Assembly (NCBI RefSeq): GCF_003546865.1
Contig: NZ_CP023434.1
Coordinates: 434,001-498,000 of the forward strand
DNA from: Suicoccus acidiformans
GTDB lineage: Bacteria; Bacillota; Bacilli; Lactobacillales; Aerococcaceae
Length of the DNA stretch: 64,000 bases
Direction of reading: 5' to 3'
Both the position numbers and the translations under genes were made by a program. The notes under the pieces were generated by a model, which saw nothing but the letters and a program-made list of their open reading frames with translations, was not told the DNA's origin and ran no database searches. This document shows positions 1 to 8,949 of the stretch, piece by piece (within the stretch, counting starts at the first letter, position 1; every line of letters begins with the position of its first letter).

Positions 1-1021
1 GCGGTGGATTGATAATAGGATGTGTGTTCCCGACCTCAAATTTGTCATAGCGTTTATCGATTAAATTTAAATTCACTGCTGATACACGCCAATTTGCAAT
101 AGCAACTCGTTGATTATCCATGTATTGCTGGCCACGTATTTTCAAAATATTCGCTGCGCTGATATCTGTCCAGTTAACAGTTCTTTGGATTACACCAAAT
201 GTTTCAATAAGTTCTTTGTCTTCAAGATATTCAATGCCGTTATTAACTGATTTGATATCAATACGTTCTCGAATAACATATTGACCACTATCATCATCTC
301 GAATCGTTGCATCTTCTTTATCCGCACCAATAGGTACAATTCGAGTAATCAATTCAGAAACGTCTACTTCGCGTTCTGCTTCTTTCAAGTTTTCCCCAAT
401 TTTTATTGGGGTGTTTGATTTGTGGCCAACCTCTTTCAGATAATCTAAATAAAGCCCATCTGGTTCATGTCTAAGTTGCAAGTATCCGCCAAATCGCCCG
501 ATGAAGAACTCTCGTAAAGTTTCCCAAGTCGTTTCGTATCCGATGTAGCGAGTTGGAATATCTGAACCACTATCAACGGTAACTCGCCCAATCTTAAATC
601 GTTTATGTGGTTCGACCACACTATTATGTCTTTGTATCACACGTTCAAAATAATCCCTCATGCCTCTGTTTGGCACACGAGCAAACATTTGATTGGAGTC
701 GTTTAAATAAGCTAAAAAGTCCTCCGCAAGAAAATTTTGTGCAAACAAACCACTTGCATCCATTGATCCCACCGGTTTATAAATCCTTCCAAAAAACTCT
801 TGATTATTATCAAGCGTATTAACGACCTTGACTAATCCCTTCAGAAGCCTCACTTTCTGATAGGTGACATTGTCTACACTAATCGTAAACTCGAATGTAC
901 TAACTGTATTCAGTGCTTTCTTGATACGTCCCGACAGTAGTTTCTCACCAAACGTATTTGGCTCATGAATCACGACTGGCTCTTGGTCATAAATATCATC
1001 GTAATAAAAAACGCGATACAT
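1..1021 (-). CDS. Phage tail-associated protein Tal, partial (prophage endopeptidase tail family)
   Basis: The reading frame is open from the start codon to the window edge, about 340 residues, with its C-terminus outside. It follows Dit and overlaps its stop by one base (TAATG), the standard Gram-positive siphophage order tape measure-Dit-Tal. The N-terminal part resembles the structural gp44/Tal baseplate domain that forms the tail tip and often carries a downstream peptidoglycan hydrolase or receptor-binding region. That C-terminal region cannot be seen here. The assignment rests mainly on synteny and general sequence character. Confidence 0.8.
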   Translation of the reverse strand, partial: MYRVFYYDDIYDQEPVVIHEPNTFGEKLLSGRIKKALNTVSTFEFTISVDNVTYQKVRLLKGLVKVVNTLDNNQEFFGRIYKPVGSMDASGLFAQNFLAEDFLAYLNDSNQMFARVPNRGMRDYFERVIQRHNSVVEPHKRFKIGRVTVDSGSDIPTRYIGYETTWETLREFFIGRFGGYLQLRHEPDGLYLDYLKEVGHKSNTPIKIGENLKEAEREVDVSELITRIVPIGADKEDATIRDDDSGQYVIRERIDIKSVNNGIEYLEDKELIETFGVIQRTVNWTDISAANILKIRGQQYMDNQRVAIANWRVSAVNLNLIDKRYDKFEVGNTHPIINPP

Positions 1022-1737
1022 TATCCCATCACCTCATGTCTAAAGTGGAAGGATATGATCCCGTTTCCTTGAATTGTTAAATTGTTCATTCCCGGTTTTA
1101 ATCGTAACAATAAGTTATCTGTTGTTCCGGATTTATAGTCATGCACTTCACCGTCAATAGTCACTTTCATGCTTGAGGTAGTAATTACTTGCGGTGATAC
1201 TGATACGCTACCAGTGTTGTACAGCATAATATTCTTTTTGCCCGTTACCTCATATTTCGTAAAGTTGGCGACATCTCGCTCGAAATTAAACGCATCCCAT
1301 ACATCATCAAACCACTGGTTCTCTGTGAACATAAACGGATAAACATTGAAGATAATAGTAGCAATCAGACTGCTTGTTTCATGAGCATCTTCAACTTCCA
1401 CTGATTGACATTTACCTAGCCAATAATAGCCATAGTCATGCGTATCTCTCAATATTGAGCGGTCATGCATCATTAGCTTACGCTTAATGTCTTGCTCTAG
1501 CCACTTCCGCTTGTCATAACCATAATTAAACGCTTGAAACGTATAAGTAATTTCACGATTTGTAAAAATGCGTTCGCCTAGCAACATTGAAAAATCGAGG
1601 ACTCCTTGCATATAAGGTATGTCCTCGATAATACTTTTTTCTTCAGGTGTCGGCGCTTCACGTTGAATTAGATATAAATTTTCATTCTTCGAATTAAAGT
1701 TATTAAACTCAATCAATTCATGTATTTCTAAACTCAT
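1021..1737 (-). CDS. Distal tail protein (Dit)
   Basis: A 238-residue protein of the Dit/siphovirus tail component family. Dit forms the hexameric hub at the distal tail end that connects tail tube to baseplate. The N-terminal half has the usual Dit pattern: a short opening strand, then a region with FSMLLGER and an aromatic-rich stretch (FQAFNYGYDKRKW), followed by a segment on DYGYYWLGKC. It overlaps the tape measure stop by 4 bases and the Tal start by 1 base, so translation is probably coupled. Length and position fit the family. Confidence 0.85.
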   Translation of the reverse strand: MSLEIHELIEFNNFNSKNENLYLIQREAPTPEEKSIIEDIPYMQGVLDFSMLLGERIFTNREITYTFQAFNYGYDKRKWLEQDIKRKLMMHDRSILRDTHDYGYYWLGKCQSVEVEDAHETSSLIATIIFNVYPFMFTENQWFDDVWDAFNFERDVANFTKYEVTGKKNIMLYNTGSVSVSPQVITTSSMKVTIDGEVHDYKSGTTDNLLLRLKPGMNNLTIQGNGIISFHFRHEVMG

Positions 1738-4700
1738 GTTAAGCTATGTCGCCCCCTTGTCGTTACTGATTGCCCTAATTGACGGTTCATGGCTGGTTCA
1801 ATCTTCCCAACTAATGTTCCATCATCTAAAACAATGGTGTTCCCTTCTTTAATAGCACTAATAACTTGATCCAATTTACCTTCAATCCGATCATTTGACC
1901 TAAATGTGTAATCTGCATACTGGCTAGAACTTACATTCGGAGAACCTAATGATACAGCTTGATGTACTCTATCCCTCATAGAAGCCAATTTCTTATCAAA
2001 GTCATCTGTTGGTAGAACATCATCTAATGAAACCTCAAAATTATCCATCACTGCCGAAGCCAAAGTTCTGGCGGCTTTCGCCATCGCTTTAACCTTACTC
2101 AAAATACCATTGATTGCACCTATCGCAGTCCACTCACCACTTCCGAACATTACACGAGACGGTGACCGAATATCCAATGTGCTATTGTAGGCTCTGTTTG
2201 CTGCGTTTGCTAAAGCTCTTGCAGCTGCGGCTACCGCACCCGTTTTTGAACTTATACCGTTAGCCGCACCTTGACCTGCATTTTGACCTGCGGTATACAG
2301 TTGGCTCTGTAATTGATTAAACACACTGACTACTTGGCTGGTAATTGATCTTGAAGTGGATACCATTGTATTCCCAGCAGTTGAGAATGCACTATTCATC
2401 TGTGAACCACCGCTAGTTACTGCTGATACAATATTGTTCATTGCGTTTTGAATAGTAGCAACCATCTGGCTCATCGCGTTTTGCACAACACTATTTGCTT
2501 GCGTCATCGCTGATTGGATGATGTTAACAAATTGATTCATTGCACTCTGTGTAATCTGAACTATTCGGTTCATCGCCGTTTGAATGGTTGATGTCATGCG
2601 ACTCATTGCATTTTGAACGGTACTATTTGCTCGGCTCATCGCTTGTTGAATGATATTCGTAAAGCGATTCATAGCTGACTGCACCGTTGTTATAATCCGA
2701 TTCATAGACGTTTGTACAGTTGTAGACATTCGTGTCATTGCGTTCTGTACATTTGAATTAGCTCGGATCATTGCTTGCTGAATGGTACTAGTAACATTAC
2801 TCATGCTGGACGATGTCGCAGAACCCATATTACTCATGCCACTCGTTAATGCACTTGACATACCGCTGACCCCACTAGTAACAGCACTGGTTGCGGAGGT
2901 CATTGCCGTTGTCACAGATGTACCTAGCGACGTAATGCTTGTTGTAAATCCTGTAACAGCCGTAGAGACGGTTGTGCCTAACGTCATCATTGAAGTCGAT
3001 AACGAAGTAAAGGCTGTGGAGATACTTGGCATCACCGTTGACAATGTTGTCAAGGCTGTTCCTAACGCTGTGAAGTCCGTGGCTAAAGCAGACACACCAA
3101 AGATTGTAGCCAGTGCTGTACCTATGGTTGTTAAACCTGTACCGGCACTTTGTGCTTTTTCTCCTAGCCCAGTTATCGCCGTATTAAATGCAGTGAAGTC
3201 TCCTGCCAATGCCGACACATTATAAATAGTGCTTAAAGCTGTTCCTAATGACGATAACCCCTCAGCTGAACTTCCAGGGTTTGCTACATTAAGGGCGGTA
3301 ATTGCAGCTGCAAGTCGTGTGACATTACCTGCTAGACCACCTAGGTCAGCACTAGCTAGACCTTGAACTGCTGTTACAATCGTTTGAAATGATCCAGCGA
3401 TTGATTCCGCTAACCCGCCAATCGAGTCAACTAGCCCGGAAACTGAGTCAACAACGGTTCCTATCGCAGTACCGATATCTGTAGCTAAGGTGCCAAATGA
3501 TTCAATAATTCCAGAAACACCTGTCGTTAGAGACTCTACCAAAGGTGTCATAGCACTTATTATGTTGGTAGCTCCTGTTGAAATTGCTGTAACCACTTCT
3601 GAGATTGCAGTACCAACTGTCGAAGCAAAATTACTGAATGCATCAATAATGATCGGAATTTGTGCGGTAACGGCGGTAACCATTTCTGTTATCGCTGGAA
3701 TAAATGGTGCTAGAGCGGTAATAATCTGCACCACTGCTGTAGATATAATCTGAACCATCGCATTAAAATTCTGGCCAATGATATCAATCATCGGTGTTAC
3801 TGCTGTAATAATCTGAGAAGCACCATTACTAAATGCCGTAATGACTTGACTCATAGCTACACCAACAGCTGATGCAAATGTCGCCATTGCGGAGCCAACC
3901 CCTTCAACGACAGTTGCAATTGCTGCGCCTAAACCTTGAAATGTCACACTAATAGCTTGAGCAATTCCCATCAATACCTGAGATACACCCTCGGCATTTA
4001 ACGAAAGTAAAAGCAAGGCTCCCACGACAATTGCTACAATTCCTGCAACTTGTAATAAAGTAGCTCCAACTGCAGCAAAACTCACTGATGAAGCCGCCGT
4101 ACCAGCACCTGCTACTTTGCCGGCCGTTCCTAATCCAGTGAACGCCCCAGTTACTTTGCCCATTAGTCCGCCTATTTTACCAATGGTGGTTATAAACCCA
4201 CCGAAAATTGAAATAAGCTTTCCAACGACCATTAAGACGGGGCCTGCTGCGGTTACAACTAGAAGAGCCCATTTCTGCCACTCAGCCATTGGTAGGTTAT
4301 CCCAAATTGTGGATAGTGCATTTTTAACGTTATTGACAAATGTCTTCGCCGTTTCAGCTAAATCATTCATCAAACTTTCAATGTCGGCACCTTCCGTCGC
4401 TAAACCACCAGCTAGGTTTTTAGCCGCTGCGAGCATCGAATCAAATGAACCACTGATTGTTTCTTCTGACTCTTTGGCAGTTGTTCCAGTAACTCCCATC
4501 TCTTCTTGAGTTCTGTGAATTGCTTCAATCAATACGTCGAAAGGGATATCCTTAACGTTCTCTGCAGTCGCTTCAAACTCACCATTCAAGACACCTGATT
4601 CATTGACGAGACGAGCCATCTCACTAGCTGTTCCACCATAACCTAACTTGAGATTGTCCAGCATCGTAAAGTTGTCCTTTGCAAATCCTTGATAAGCCTG

Positions 4701-5222
4701 TTGAATTGAACCGATATCTGTACCGAACTTATTCGCATTATCAGCCATATCCACCATCGCCATGTCTGCATATCTCACTGCTTCAGCAGTATCTCCGCCA
4801 AGGCCTTGCAAAAGCGAGGCAGAAAAGGATGTGACGTTTTCCATATAATCGTTAGCTGATACTCCTGCAGTTCTAAACGCTTTATTTGCATTCGCAATAG
4901 CCTTTGGCGCATCTTTGCCGAACATGGTTTCAATACCGCCCCAGGATTGCTCTAGCTTAGCAAATTCACCGATACTTGCTCCAACTGCCCCATCAATCGG
5001 CGCTGTAATTCCAGCAGTCATTTTAGATCCAATCGACGATATTTTCTCTCCAAATTCACTAATAGATTTACCCGCTTTTTGCATACTTTGGCTTATGCCA
5101 TTAGCTGCAGTTTGAGAGGTTCGTTCTAACTCTTTGAAATTTGCTTCTGCACGTTCCATCGCTTGAGTAAATCCTTGGTCAATTACGGATAGTACCGCTT
5201 CGACACTATATGATTCTGCCAT
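1734..5222 (-). CDS. Tape measure protein
   Basis: A 1162-residue protein, the largest gene of the late operon, which sets tail length and is ejected with the DNA. The N-terminal ~300 residues are a typical tape-measure head (phage-related minor tail protein) with an early coiled coil. Hydrophobic helices lie around residues 315-345 and 385-410. The centre is rich in Ala, Thr, Ser and Val. Residues about 800-930 hold tandem repeats built on the phrase QNAMxRM with related AMNR/AMSRANS blocks, three units of roughly 45 residues. Long open frames on the opposite strand are shadows of this biased composition. Confidence 0.95.
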   Translation of the reverse strand: MAESYSVEAVLSVIDQGFTQAMERAEANFKELERTSQTAANGISQSMQKAGKSISEFGEKISSIGSKMTAGITAPIDGAVGASIGEFAKLEQSWGGIETMFGKDAPKAIANANKAFRTAGVSANDYMENVTSFSASLLQGLGGDTAEAVRYADMAMVDMADNANKFGTDIGSIQQAYQGFAKDNFTMLDNLKLGYGGTASEMARLVNESGVLNGEFEATAENVKDIPFDVLIEAIHRTQEEMGVTGTTAKESEETISGSFDSMLAAAKNLAGGLATEGADIESLMNDLAETAKTFVNNVKNALSTIWDNLPMAEWQKWALLVVTAAGPVLMVVGKLISIFGGFITTIGKIGGLMGKVTGAFTGLGTAGKVAGAGTAASSVSFAAVGATLLQVAGIVAIVVGALLLLSLNAEGVSQVLMGIAQAISVTFQGLGAAIATVVEGVGSAMATFASAVGVAMSQVITAFSNGASQIITAVTPMIDIIGQNFNAMVQIISTAVVQIITALAPFIPAITEMVTAVTAQIPIIIDAFSNFASTVGTAISEVVTAISTGATNIISAMTPLVESLTTGVSGIIESFGTLATDIGTAIGTVVDSVSGLVDSIGGLAESIAGSFQTIVTAVQGLASADLGGLAGNVTRLAAAITALNVANPGSSAEGLSSLGTALSTIYNVSALAGDFTAFNTAITGLGEKAQSAGTGLTTIGTALATIFGVSALATDFTALGTALTTLSTVMPSISTAFTSLSTSMMTLGTTVSTAVTGFTTSITSLGTSVTTAMTSATSAVTSGVSGMSSALTSGMSNMGSATSSSMSNVTSTIQQAMIRANSNVQNAMTRMSTTVQTSMNRIITTVQSAMNRFTNIIQQAMSRANSTVQNAMSRMTSTIQTAMNRIVQITQSAMNQFVNIIQSAMTQANSVVQNAMSQMVATIQNAMNNIVSAVTSGGSQMNSAFSTAGNTMVSTSRSITSQVVSVFNQLQSQLYTAGQNAGQGAANGISSKTGAVAAAARALANAANRAYNSTLDIRSPSRVMFGSGEWTAIGAINGILSKVKAMAKAARTLASAVMDNFEVSLDDVLPTDDFDKKLASMRDRVHQAVSLGSPNVSSSQYADYTFRSNDRIEGKLDQVISAIKEGNTIVLDDGTLVGKIEPAMNRQLGQSVTTRGRHSLT

Positions 5223-5236
5223 ATAATCCTCCTCTC

Positions 5237-5545
5237 TTATTTATTTGCTTCTAGCATAAGACGTCGTAACTCAGGATTACGATTAACTTGTTTTTGTTTT
5301 GTTTTAGGTCTATTTCGATTATTTTGGTCAAAATCGAGCTCATGGTAAAACTTATTAAAGTCTCGATAGATGTATTTCCCTTTATCATCCGTTGCTTGAA
5401 CCGCACGATTTAACCATGCTTGTGAATGTAATCGGTAATTTTCCATCTCTAAATCATATTTAAGTTGGTCATTGACCACCTTCATATGCAACTCAAACTC
5501 ATATAGCGTTAAGTCATTAACCTCTTCAATCGTTTTAAAGCCCAA
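5237..5545 (-). CDS. Tail assembly chaperone, downstream frame (gpT-like)
   Basis: A 102-residue charged protein between the first tail chaperone gene and the tape measure, the place of the T part of a lambda-type G/GT pair. The only nearby initiator is TTG at 5545. However, the frame stays open far upstream, overlapping the end of the previous gene in the -1 frame. It could therefore be made mainly as a frameshift fusion rather than from its own start. The sequence is rich in Asn, Lys and Arg, with a basic C-terminus. I could not identify a canonical slippery heptamer. Confidence 0.65.
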   Translation of the reverse strand: MGFKTIEEVNDLTLYEFELHMKVVNDQLKYDLEMENYRLHSQAWLNRAVQATDDKGKYIYRDFNKFYHELDFDQNNRNRPKTKQKQVNRNPELRRLMLEANK

Positions 5546-5595
5546 ATAACGAAAACAGGAGACTACAATCTTCTCGTAAGTCTCCTGTGACGTTT

Positions 5596-5970
5596 CTATT
5601 CTTTCTCTTTCAGCTTTTCTTCGGCTTCTTCCAGATTCGCTTCCGATTTCTTGACGAGATCTTTCGTCACCGAAGATTTCCCCAATTCGTCCTTTACCGC
5701 TTCGAATAACCCCGCTAGTCCATCGTTTTCATCCGCATATACTTCAATTGCTTCATCGACACTCTCTTGTTTAATTCGTCCTTTTATAGCGCAACGAATG
5801 ACGTCTGATAAGGCCGATACACTAAACGATGTGAGCATAGGATAAGCCGCTTGGATCCCCATTCCAAAATGGACACCATTTGTTTCGATGCCATAAACCT
5901 TATCAAGTTCACGAATAAAACCAATACCAAATTTCAATTCGTAGTCTTTACCGTTGATTGTTAATTGCAT
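5596..5970 (-). CDS. Tail assembly chaperone (gpG-like)
   Basis: A 124-residue acidic protein of the Firmicutes phage tail assembly chaperone family. The N-terminus (MQLTINGKDYELKFGIGFIR) is characteristic, and the C-terminal ~30 residues are a Glu/Lys-rich helix. It sits between the major tail protein and the tape measure, where these chaperones coat the tape measure before tube polymerisation. The reading frame one base back is open across its last ~35 codons and continues into the next gene, as in G/GT programmed frameshift pairs. Confidence 0.8.
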   Translation of the reverse strand: MQLTINGKDYELKFGIGFIRELDKVYGIETNGVHFGMGIQAAYPMLTSFSVSALSDVIRCAIKGRIKQESVDEAIEVYADENDGLAGLFEAVKDELGKSSVTKDLVKKSEANLEEAEEKLKEKE

Positions 5971-5998
5971 TTAATTTCCTCCTTGGGCTTTCATTCCA

Positions 5999-6616
5999 TT
6001 AAGAAACTGTTTCTGTCGGGTTGGTCGGTGCATTGTCTAAAGAACGTAAGGATTCACTGTCTGTCCCAACTCCTGTAATGCCTTCATCAGCAATACCGGC
6101 ACCTGCAAGTGCTTCGTTAGCCGTACCTGCCACCGCCTCAACGAATGCATATTGAATCACGGCTTCTTGAGCCACAGATAGAGCTGTATAGCCACGTTGG
6201 CCAACGCCTTCAATCGCAAATGTAATAGATACTTCGATTCCGTCATCAGATGGCGCTTCGTCTTCAATATCAGAAATGTAACCTTGGTAGTATGTCGCTT
6301 TGTATTTGCCTTCAACGTTCTTTACAACGGAATTAATGTCCCATAACTCAACGATTTTACCTTCTTCATGCGCTTCTTTTAATTTATCCACGTCATCGTT
6401 TGTTGACAATAAGACAGAAGCTTCAATTTCTTGCTCAACTGCGCCTAAGGTACGCTTTGTACCATCTTTCGTTGATTGAGAGTTAACATCACGACTAGAA
6501 GACGTTGAATGTGTCGTTTGGTTAGCAATCTTAGTTGCATCACCGTCTTCTCCCAAAATACGCATGAGTAAGAATTTAGCCATACCTTGCACTGTTTGTA
6601 CTTCTTCTTTATTCAT
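5999..6616 (-). CDS. Major tail (tube) protein, TP901-1-like
   Basis: A 205-residue protein that forms the tail tube. The N-terminal half has the phrase VEQEIEASVLLSTNDD followed by KGKIVELWDI-type strands, typical of the TP901-1/phi13 major tail protein family. The C-terminal ~35 residues are a low-complexity Gly/Ala/Thr/Glu extension, probably surface exposed. It lies between the tail completion gene and the chaperones, the expected slot. It has a clear SD and a 12-base gap to its upstream neighbour. Confidence 0.85.
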   Translation of the reverse strand: MNKEEVQTVQGMAKFLLMRILGEDGDATKIANQTTHSTSSSRDVNSQSTKDGTKRTLGAVEQEIEASVLLSTNDDVDKLKEAHEEGKIVELWDINSVVKNVEGKYKATYYQGYISDIEDEAPSDDGIEVSITFAIEGVGQRGYTALSVAQEAVIQYAFVEAVAGTANEALAGAGIADEGITGVGTDSESLRSLDNAPTNPTETVS

Positions 6617-6628
6617 TTAATTTCTCCT

Positions 6629-7012
6629 TTACAAAATAATAAATTCTAAAAACAAAAGACCCCGCCATAACTGTGACGAGGTTGAATTGTCTGTTCTAAG
6701 TTCGACATCATGCTGAACAAGCTTGAAATGCAGGTTCTCTGCTTTGAAATATCGTAGCGACTCTCTAATTTTTGTCGCCATCATACTGACGTCAGCACGA
6801 TTGTTATCGTCGCCCCAAACGTCTAGGTTTACGAAAAACTTATATCTGTAATGTGTCTTATCAGGGATTTGTACCGTTTGAACACTGCCCATGACTACGA
6901 ATGGATACTCGGCATCTAAGTCTGGTAAGGACGGATAGACGGTATAACCTAATGTATCTTCAATGAGTATCTCAATCTCACCAAACAGCAATTGCTCTGT
7001 TGTCAGCTCCAT
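6629..7012 (-). CDS. Tail terminator / minor tail protein (gp17/gp11-like)
   Basis: A 127-residue protein between the HK97 gp10-like gene and the major tail protein. The N-terminal helix ends in a YPSLPDLDAEYPFVVMG segment and is followed by a KFFVNLDVWG strand, the pattern of SPP1 gp17/lambda gpU-type tail-to-head joining proteins (DUF806/DUF3168-like). These cap the tail tube and interact with the head stopper. The start overlaps the preceding stop by one base. The function is assigned by position and fold-like pattern, not by a catalytic motif. Confidence 0.7.
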   Translation of the reverse strand: MELTTEQLLFGEIEILIEDTLGYTVYPSLPDLDAEYPFVVMGSVQTVQIPDKTHYRYKFFVNLDVWGDDNNRADVSMMATKIRESLRYFKAENLHFKLVQHDVELRTDNSTSSQLWRGLLFLEFIIL

Positions 7013-7356
7013 TATTTCACCAGCCTATCCATATCTCGCTTGAACAATTCTTTTTGTCGATTGAATGCCGGTTTCGCAAAAGGCTGTGCTTCCATATGCC
7101 GTGTTCCGCACTCAGGATATGGTGAGTATTCTGTAGTTGGGCGTGTTGTTGTCGTTAAACCACCGTCTGTAATTTCTGTTTCAATGGTTCGCCGGGTTTG
7201 TCCTGTGGAATAACCTTTCACGAAAACCGCTCTTGCTTTCATCGTTTGATCTAACTCAGCACTGTTGACCTTTACAATCTTCTTGGCAAGCTCTAACTCA
7301 GCATTCGTCCTAATTTGATTGACAATATCGTCCATACCGTTCCAATTGACTCGCAT
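7012..7356 (-). CDS. Head-tail connector, HK97 gp10-like
   Basis: A 114-residue basic protein of the HK97 gp10/phage tail component family. It starts with a short amphipathic segment and has the ARAVFVKGYSTGQTRRTIE region followed by the PYPECGTRHMEAQPFAKPA motif that is diagnostic of this family. These proteins act in head completion or tail joining. It is immediately upstream of the next connector, with a one-base overlap, and directly follows the head closure gene. Confidence 0.85.
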   Translation of the reverse strand: MRVNWNGMDDIVNQIRTNAELELAKKIVKVNSAELDQTMKARAVFVKGYSTGQTRRTIETEITDGGLTTTTRPTTEYSPYPECGTRHMEAQPFAKPAFNRQKELFKRDMDRLVK

Positions 7357-7650
7357 CTAATCACCTATCGAAACGTAAAATACACGGCCGTTTTGGCGGT
7401 TAGAATCCACTTGATACTTTTGTCCATCTAGCAAAATAAAATCAAATACAGATAAATGTGGCTGTTGTAGACGAACGATTTTACGCCCTTCCGCATAATC
7501 CCCAAAGACTTGCTTGGACAGTTCAATTCCCAAGTCATTAAAAAAGCAAGGAACCGTTTGTTGCTCTACTCTCACAACGGTTTCCTTGCTTAATCTTCGA
7601 TTATATTCTTTGATTTCTTTAACAAATGTGGCTCGTTGAGCGTATCTCAT
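7357..7650 (-). CDS. Head closure / stopper protein
   Basis: A 97-residue beta-rich protein in the position of SPP1 gp16-like head closure (stopper) proteins, which block DNA leakage before tail attachment. Visible features are a short N-terminal helix with KEIKEYNRRLS and a strand series ending in DGQKYQVDSNRQNGRVFYVS. That is the 'position of interest, then property' pattern of small phage connector proteins. It overlaps the upstream adaptor gene by 4 bases (ATGA) and abuts the next. Synteny carries most of the assignment. Confidence 0.7.
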   Translation of the reverse strand: MRYAQRATFVKEIKEYNRRLSKETVVRVEQQTVPCFFNDLGIELSKQVFGDYAEGRKIVRLQQPHLSVFDFILLDGQKYQVDSNRQNGRVFYVSIGD

Positions 7651-7967
7651 AGTATCTTGATACCTCCACTCGGCGTGTTCAATCCGAAATAACGACTCAG
7701 AAAAGTATCGTATTCTTCAAAGTCATGCGCTGAAAATGTTTGTGACAATCCTTCAACGGATTGATTTGTTAACCCCTCACTACCAATACGATTAAACCGC
7801 TTGACCATGACTTCAGTGATAATAAAGTCACACTCAGGCGGTACCAGCTCCTTATTAATATAAGCAACAAAATGGCTTACTGTGAGATTTTCTATCAACT
7901 TAATCAATTCATCTTGTTCAGCATCCTTAATGCCTAGCAGTAGCTTAACATCATCTAATCTCGCCAT
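7647..7967 (-). CDS. Head-tail adaptor protein (gp15/YqbG-like)
   Basis: A 106-residue helical protein opening with MARLDDVKLLLGIKDAEQDEL, the hallmark N-terminus of phage_connect_1/gp6-like adaptors that bind beneath the portal. A second helix pair follows (VTEVMVKRFNRIGSEGL-like), ending with an SRYFGLN segment. It comes just after the small HeH protein and capsid genes, the normal slot for the first connector. The SD is good and translation is coupled to the next gene. Confidence 0.85.
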   Translation of the reverse strand: MARLDDVKLLLGIKDAEQDELIKLIENLTVSHFVAYINKELVPPECDFIITEVMVKRFNRIGSEGLTNQSVEGLSQTFSAHDFEEYDTFLSRYFGLNTPSGGIKIL

Positions 7968-7971
7968 TTAA

Positions 7972-8151
7972 TCACCCCTCTAGGGCTTCGACTAGCTCCA
8001 CTTTCTTCATATCGCTGTAGCCGTCAATACCACGTTCTTTAGCTATGTCTTTTAGTTCTGCAACAGTTAGATCATTGTAATCAATAGTTTTAGCTTCTTC
8101 TACTATCTTTGCTTCTTGTTTGTTGTTGGTGTGATACCTTCTTAATAACAT
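7972..8151 (-). CDS. Small protein with HeH/Rho-N-type DNA-binding helix pair
   Basis: A 59-residue gene between the capsid and the first connector. Its ATG overlaps the capsid stop (TAATG), and its stop lies just before the SD of the next gene. Residues about 27-58 ([15 protein letters not shown] followed by [13 protein letters not shown]) form the two-helix HeH/LEM/Rho N-terminal motif found in many phages at this spot. The first ~25 residues are a basic linker. The motif suggests nucleic acid or capsid contact. Whether it is a separate capsid accessory protein is not clear. Confidence 0.8.
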   Translation of the reverse strand: MLLRRYHTNNKQEAKIVEEAKTIDYNDLTVAELKDIAKERGIDGYSDMKKVELVEALEG

Positions 8152-8948
8152 TAGACTGTTGCACCACCTAATTTAACGACGCCTGAGTCATCAAATAAGT
8201 TAGCTGTGTAGTATTGGTTTGCAGCAATCACAAATGCGCGAGCTAAAATATCTTTATCCATCTCAACAGTTGGACGTTTCTTGTAAACAAGCTCTACTGC
8301 GCCTTGCTTTTGAATATACGCTTCACCTTCGTTTACACGACGTGTTCTCACAATATCAGATACACCGACTAGTTCAGCAACACGCCCTTTTGCGATAGCT
8401 TGATCTTGGATACTGCCGCCAACAGTAAACAACCCTCGCACTAATTTAGTGTAATCTTTTGGATTGATAAATAAAACATAAGTTGCTTCATCTTCGTCAT
8501 TGAACACGTCAATCGCAGTAAGGATACCTGTTGGTGTAAAGTCAACCCCTGCTGTTAATTTAGCGGTACGCAAAGCATTCACATAATCGATATCTACTTT
8601 ATCAGCCAACGCTAAGTTAAGTTGACGTTGGGCTTCTGCCATCGTTCCGTTAATATTAGTGATTAAGGCTTTTTCAGTGATTTCAATTGCTTTACCGGCT
8701 TCTTTAACAGTGACTTGCGTTGTAGTCATGGACATCTTAGTGGTATCCATCGGCACGCCTTCTTGCAAGTCTTCAGCTGGTCCTACATATCCATATTTAG
8801 GGCGAGTGATTGTATCACCTGGTACACCCTCTAACGTGCTATCGATGCGGGCATAAGGCGCAAATCGAATAGCGTTTTCTAATGTGCCCTCTAATGCATC
8901 CGCTAATACTTCTGGATTTAATAAGTCTGTTGATAATGTTTTTGGCAT
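8151..8948 (-). CDS. Major capsid protein
   Basis: A 265-residue protein directly downstream of the scaffold gene. It opens with [20 protein letters not shown] and has the [20 protein letters not shown] region followed by [14 protein letters not shown], the pattern of the N4-gp56/phage_capsid_2 family of HK97-fold capsid proteins. The C-terminal [21 protein letters not shown] segment is also typical. It will be the most abundant virion protein. It has a strong SD and a 1-base gap after the scaffold stop. Confidence 0.9.
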   Translation of the reverse strand: MPKTLSTDLLNPEVLADALEGTLENAIRFAPYARIDSTLEGVPGDTITRPKYGYVGPAEDLQEGVPMDTTKMSMTTTQVTVKEAGKAIEITEKALITNINGTMAEAQRQLNLALADKVDIDYVNALRTAKLTAGVDFTPTGILTAIDVFNDEDEATYVLFINPKDYTKLVRGLFTVGGSIQDQAIAKGRVAELVGVSDIVRTRRVNEGEAYIQKQGAVELVYKKRPTVEMDKDILARAFVIAANQYYTANLFDDSGVVKLGGATV

Positions 8949-8949
8949 A

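Noticed and set aside
607-822. 71-codon + strand frame
   Set aside because: Antisense to the Tal gene, which is open to the edge and fits synteny.
2400-2830. Regular repeats that could look like a CRISPR array
   Set aside because: They are in frame with the tape measure and encode protein repeats with variable, not constant, repeat sequence.
2782-4509. Long open frames on the + strand (2782-3225, 3490-3753, 4117-4509)
   Set aside because: Antisense shadows of the Ala/Thr/Val-rich tape measure gene, with no ribosome sites or family features.
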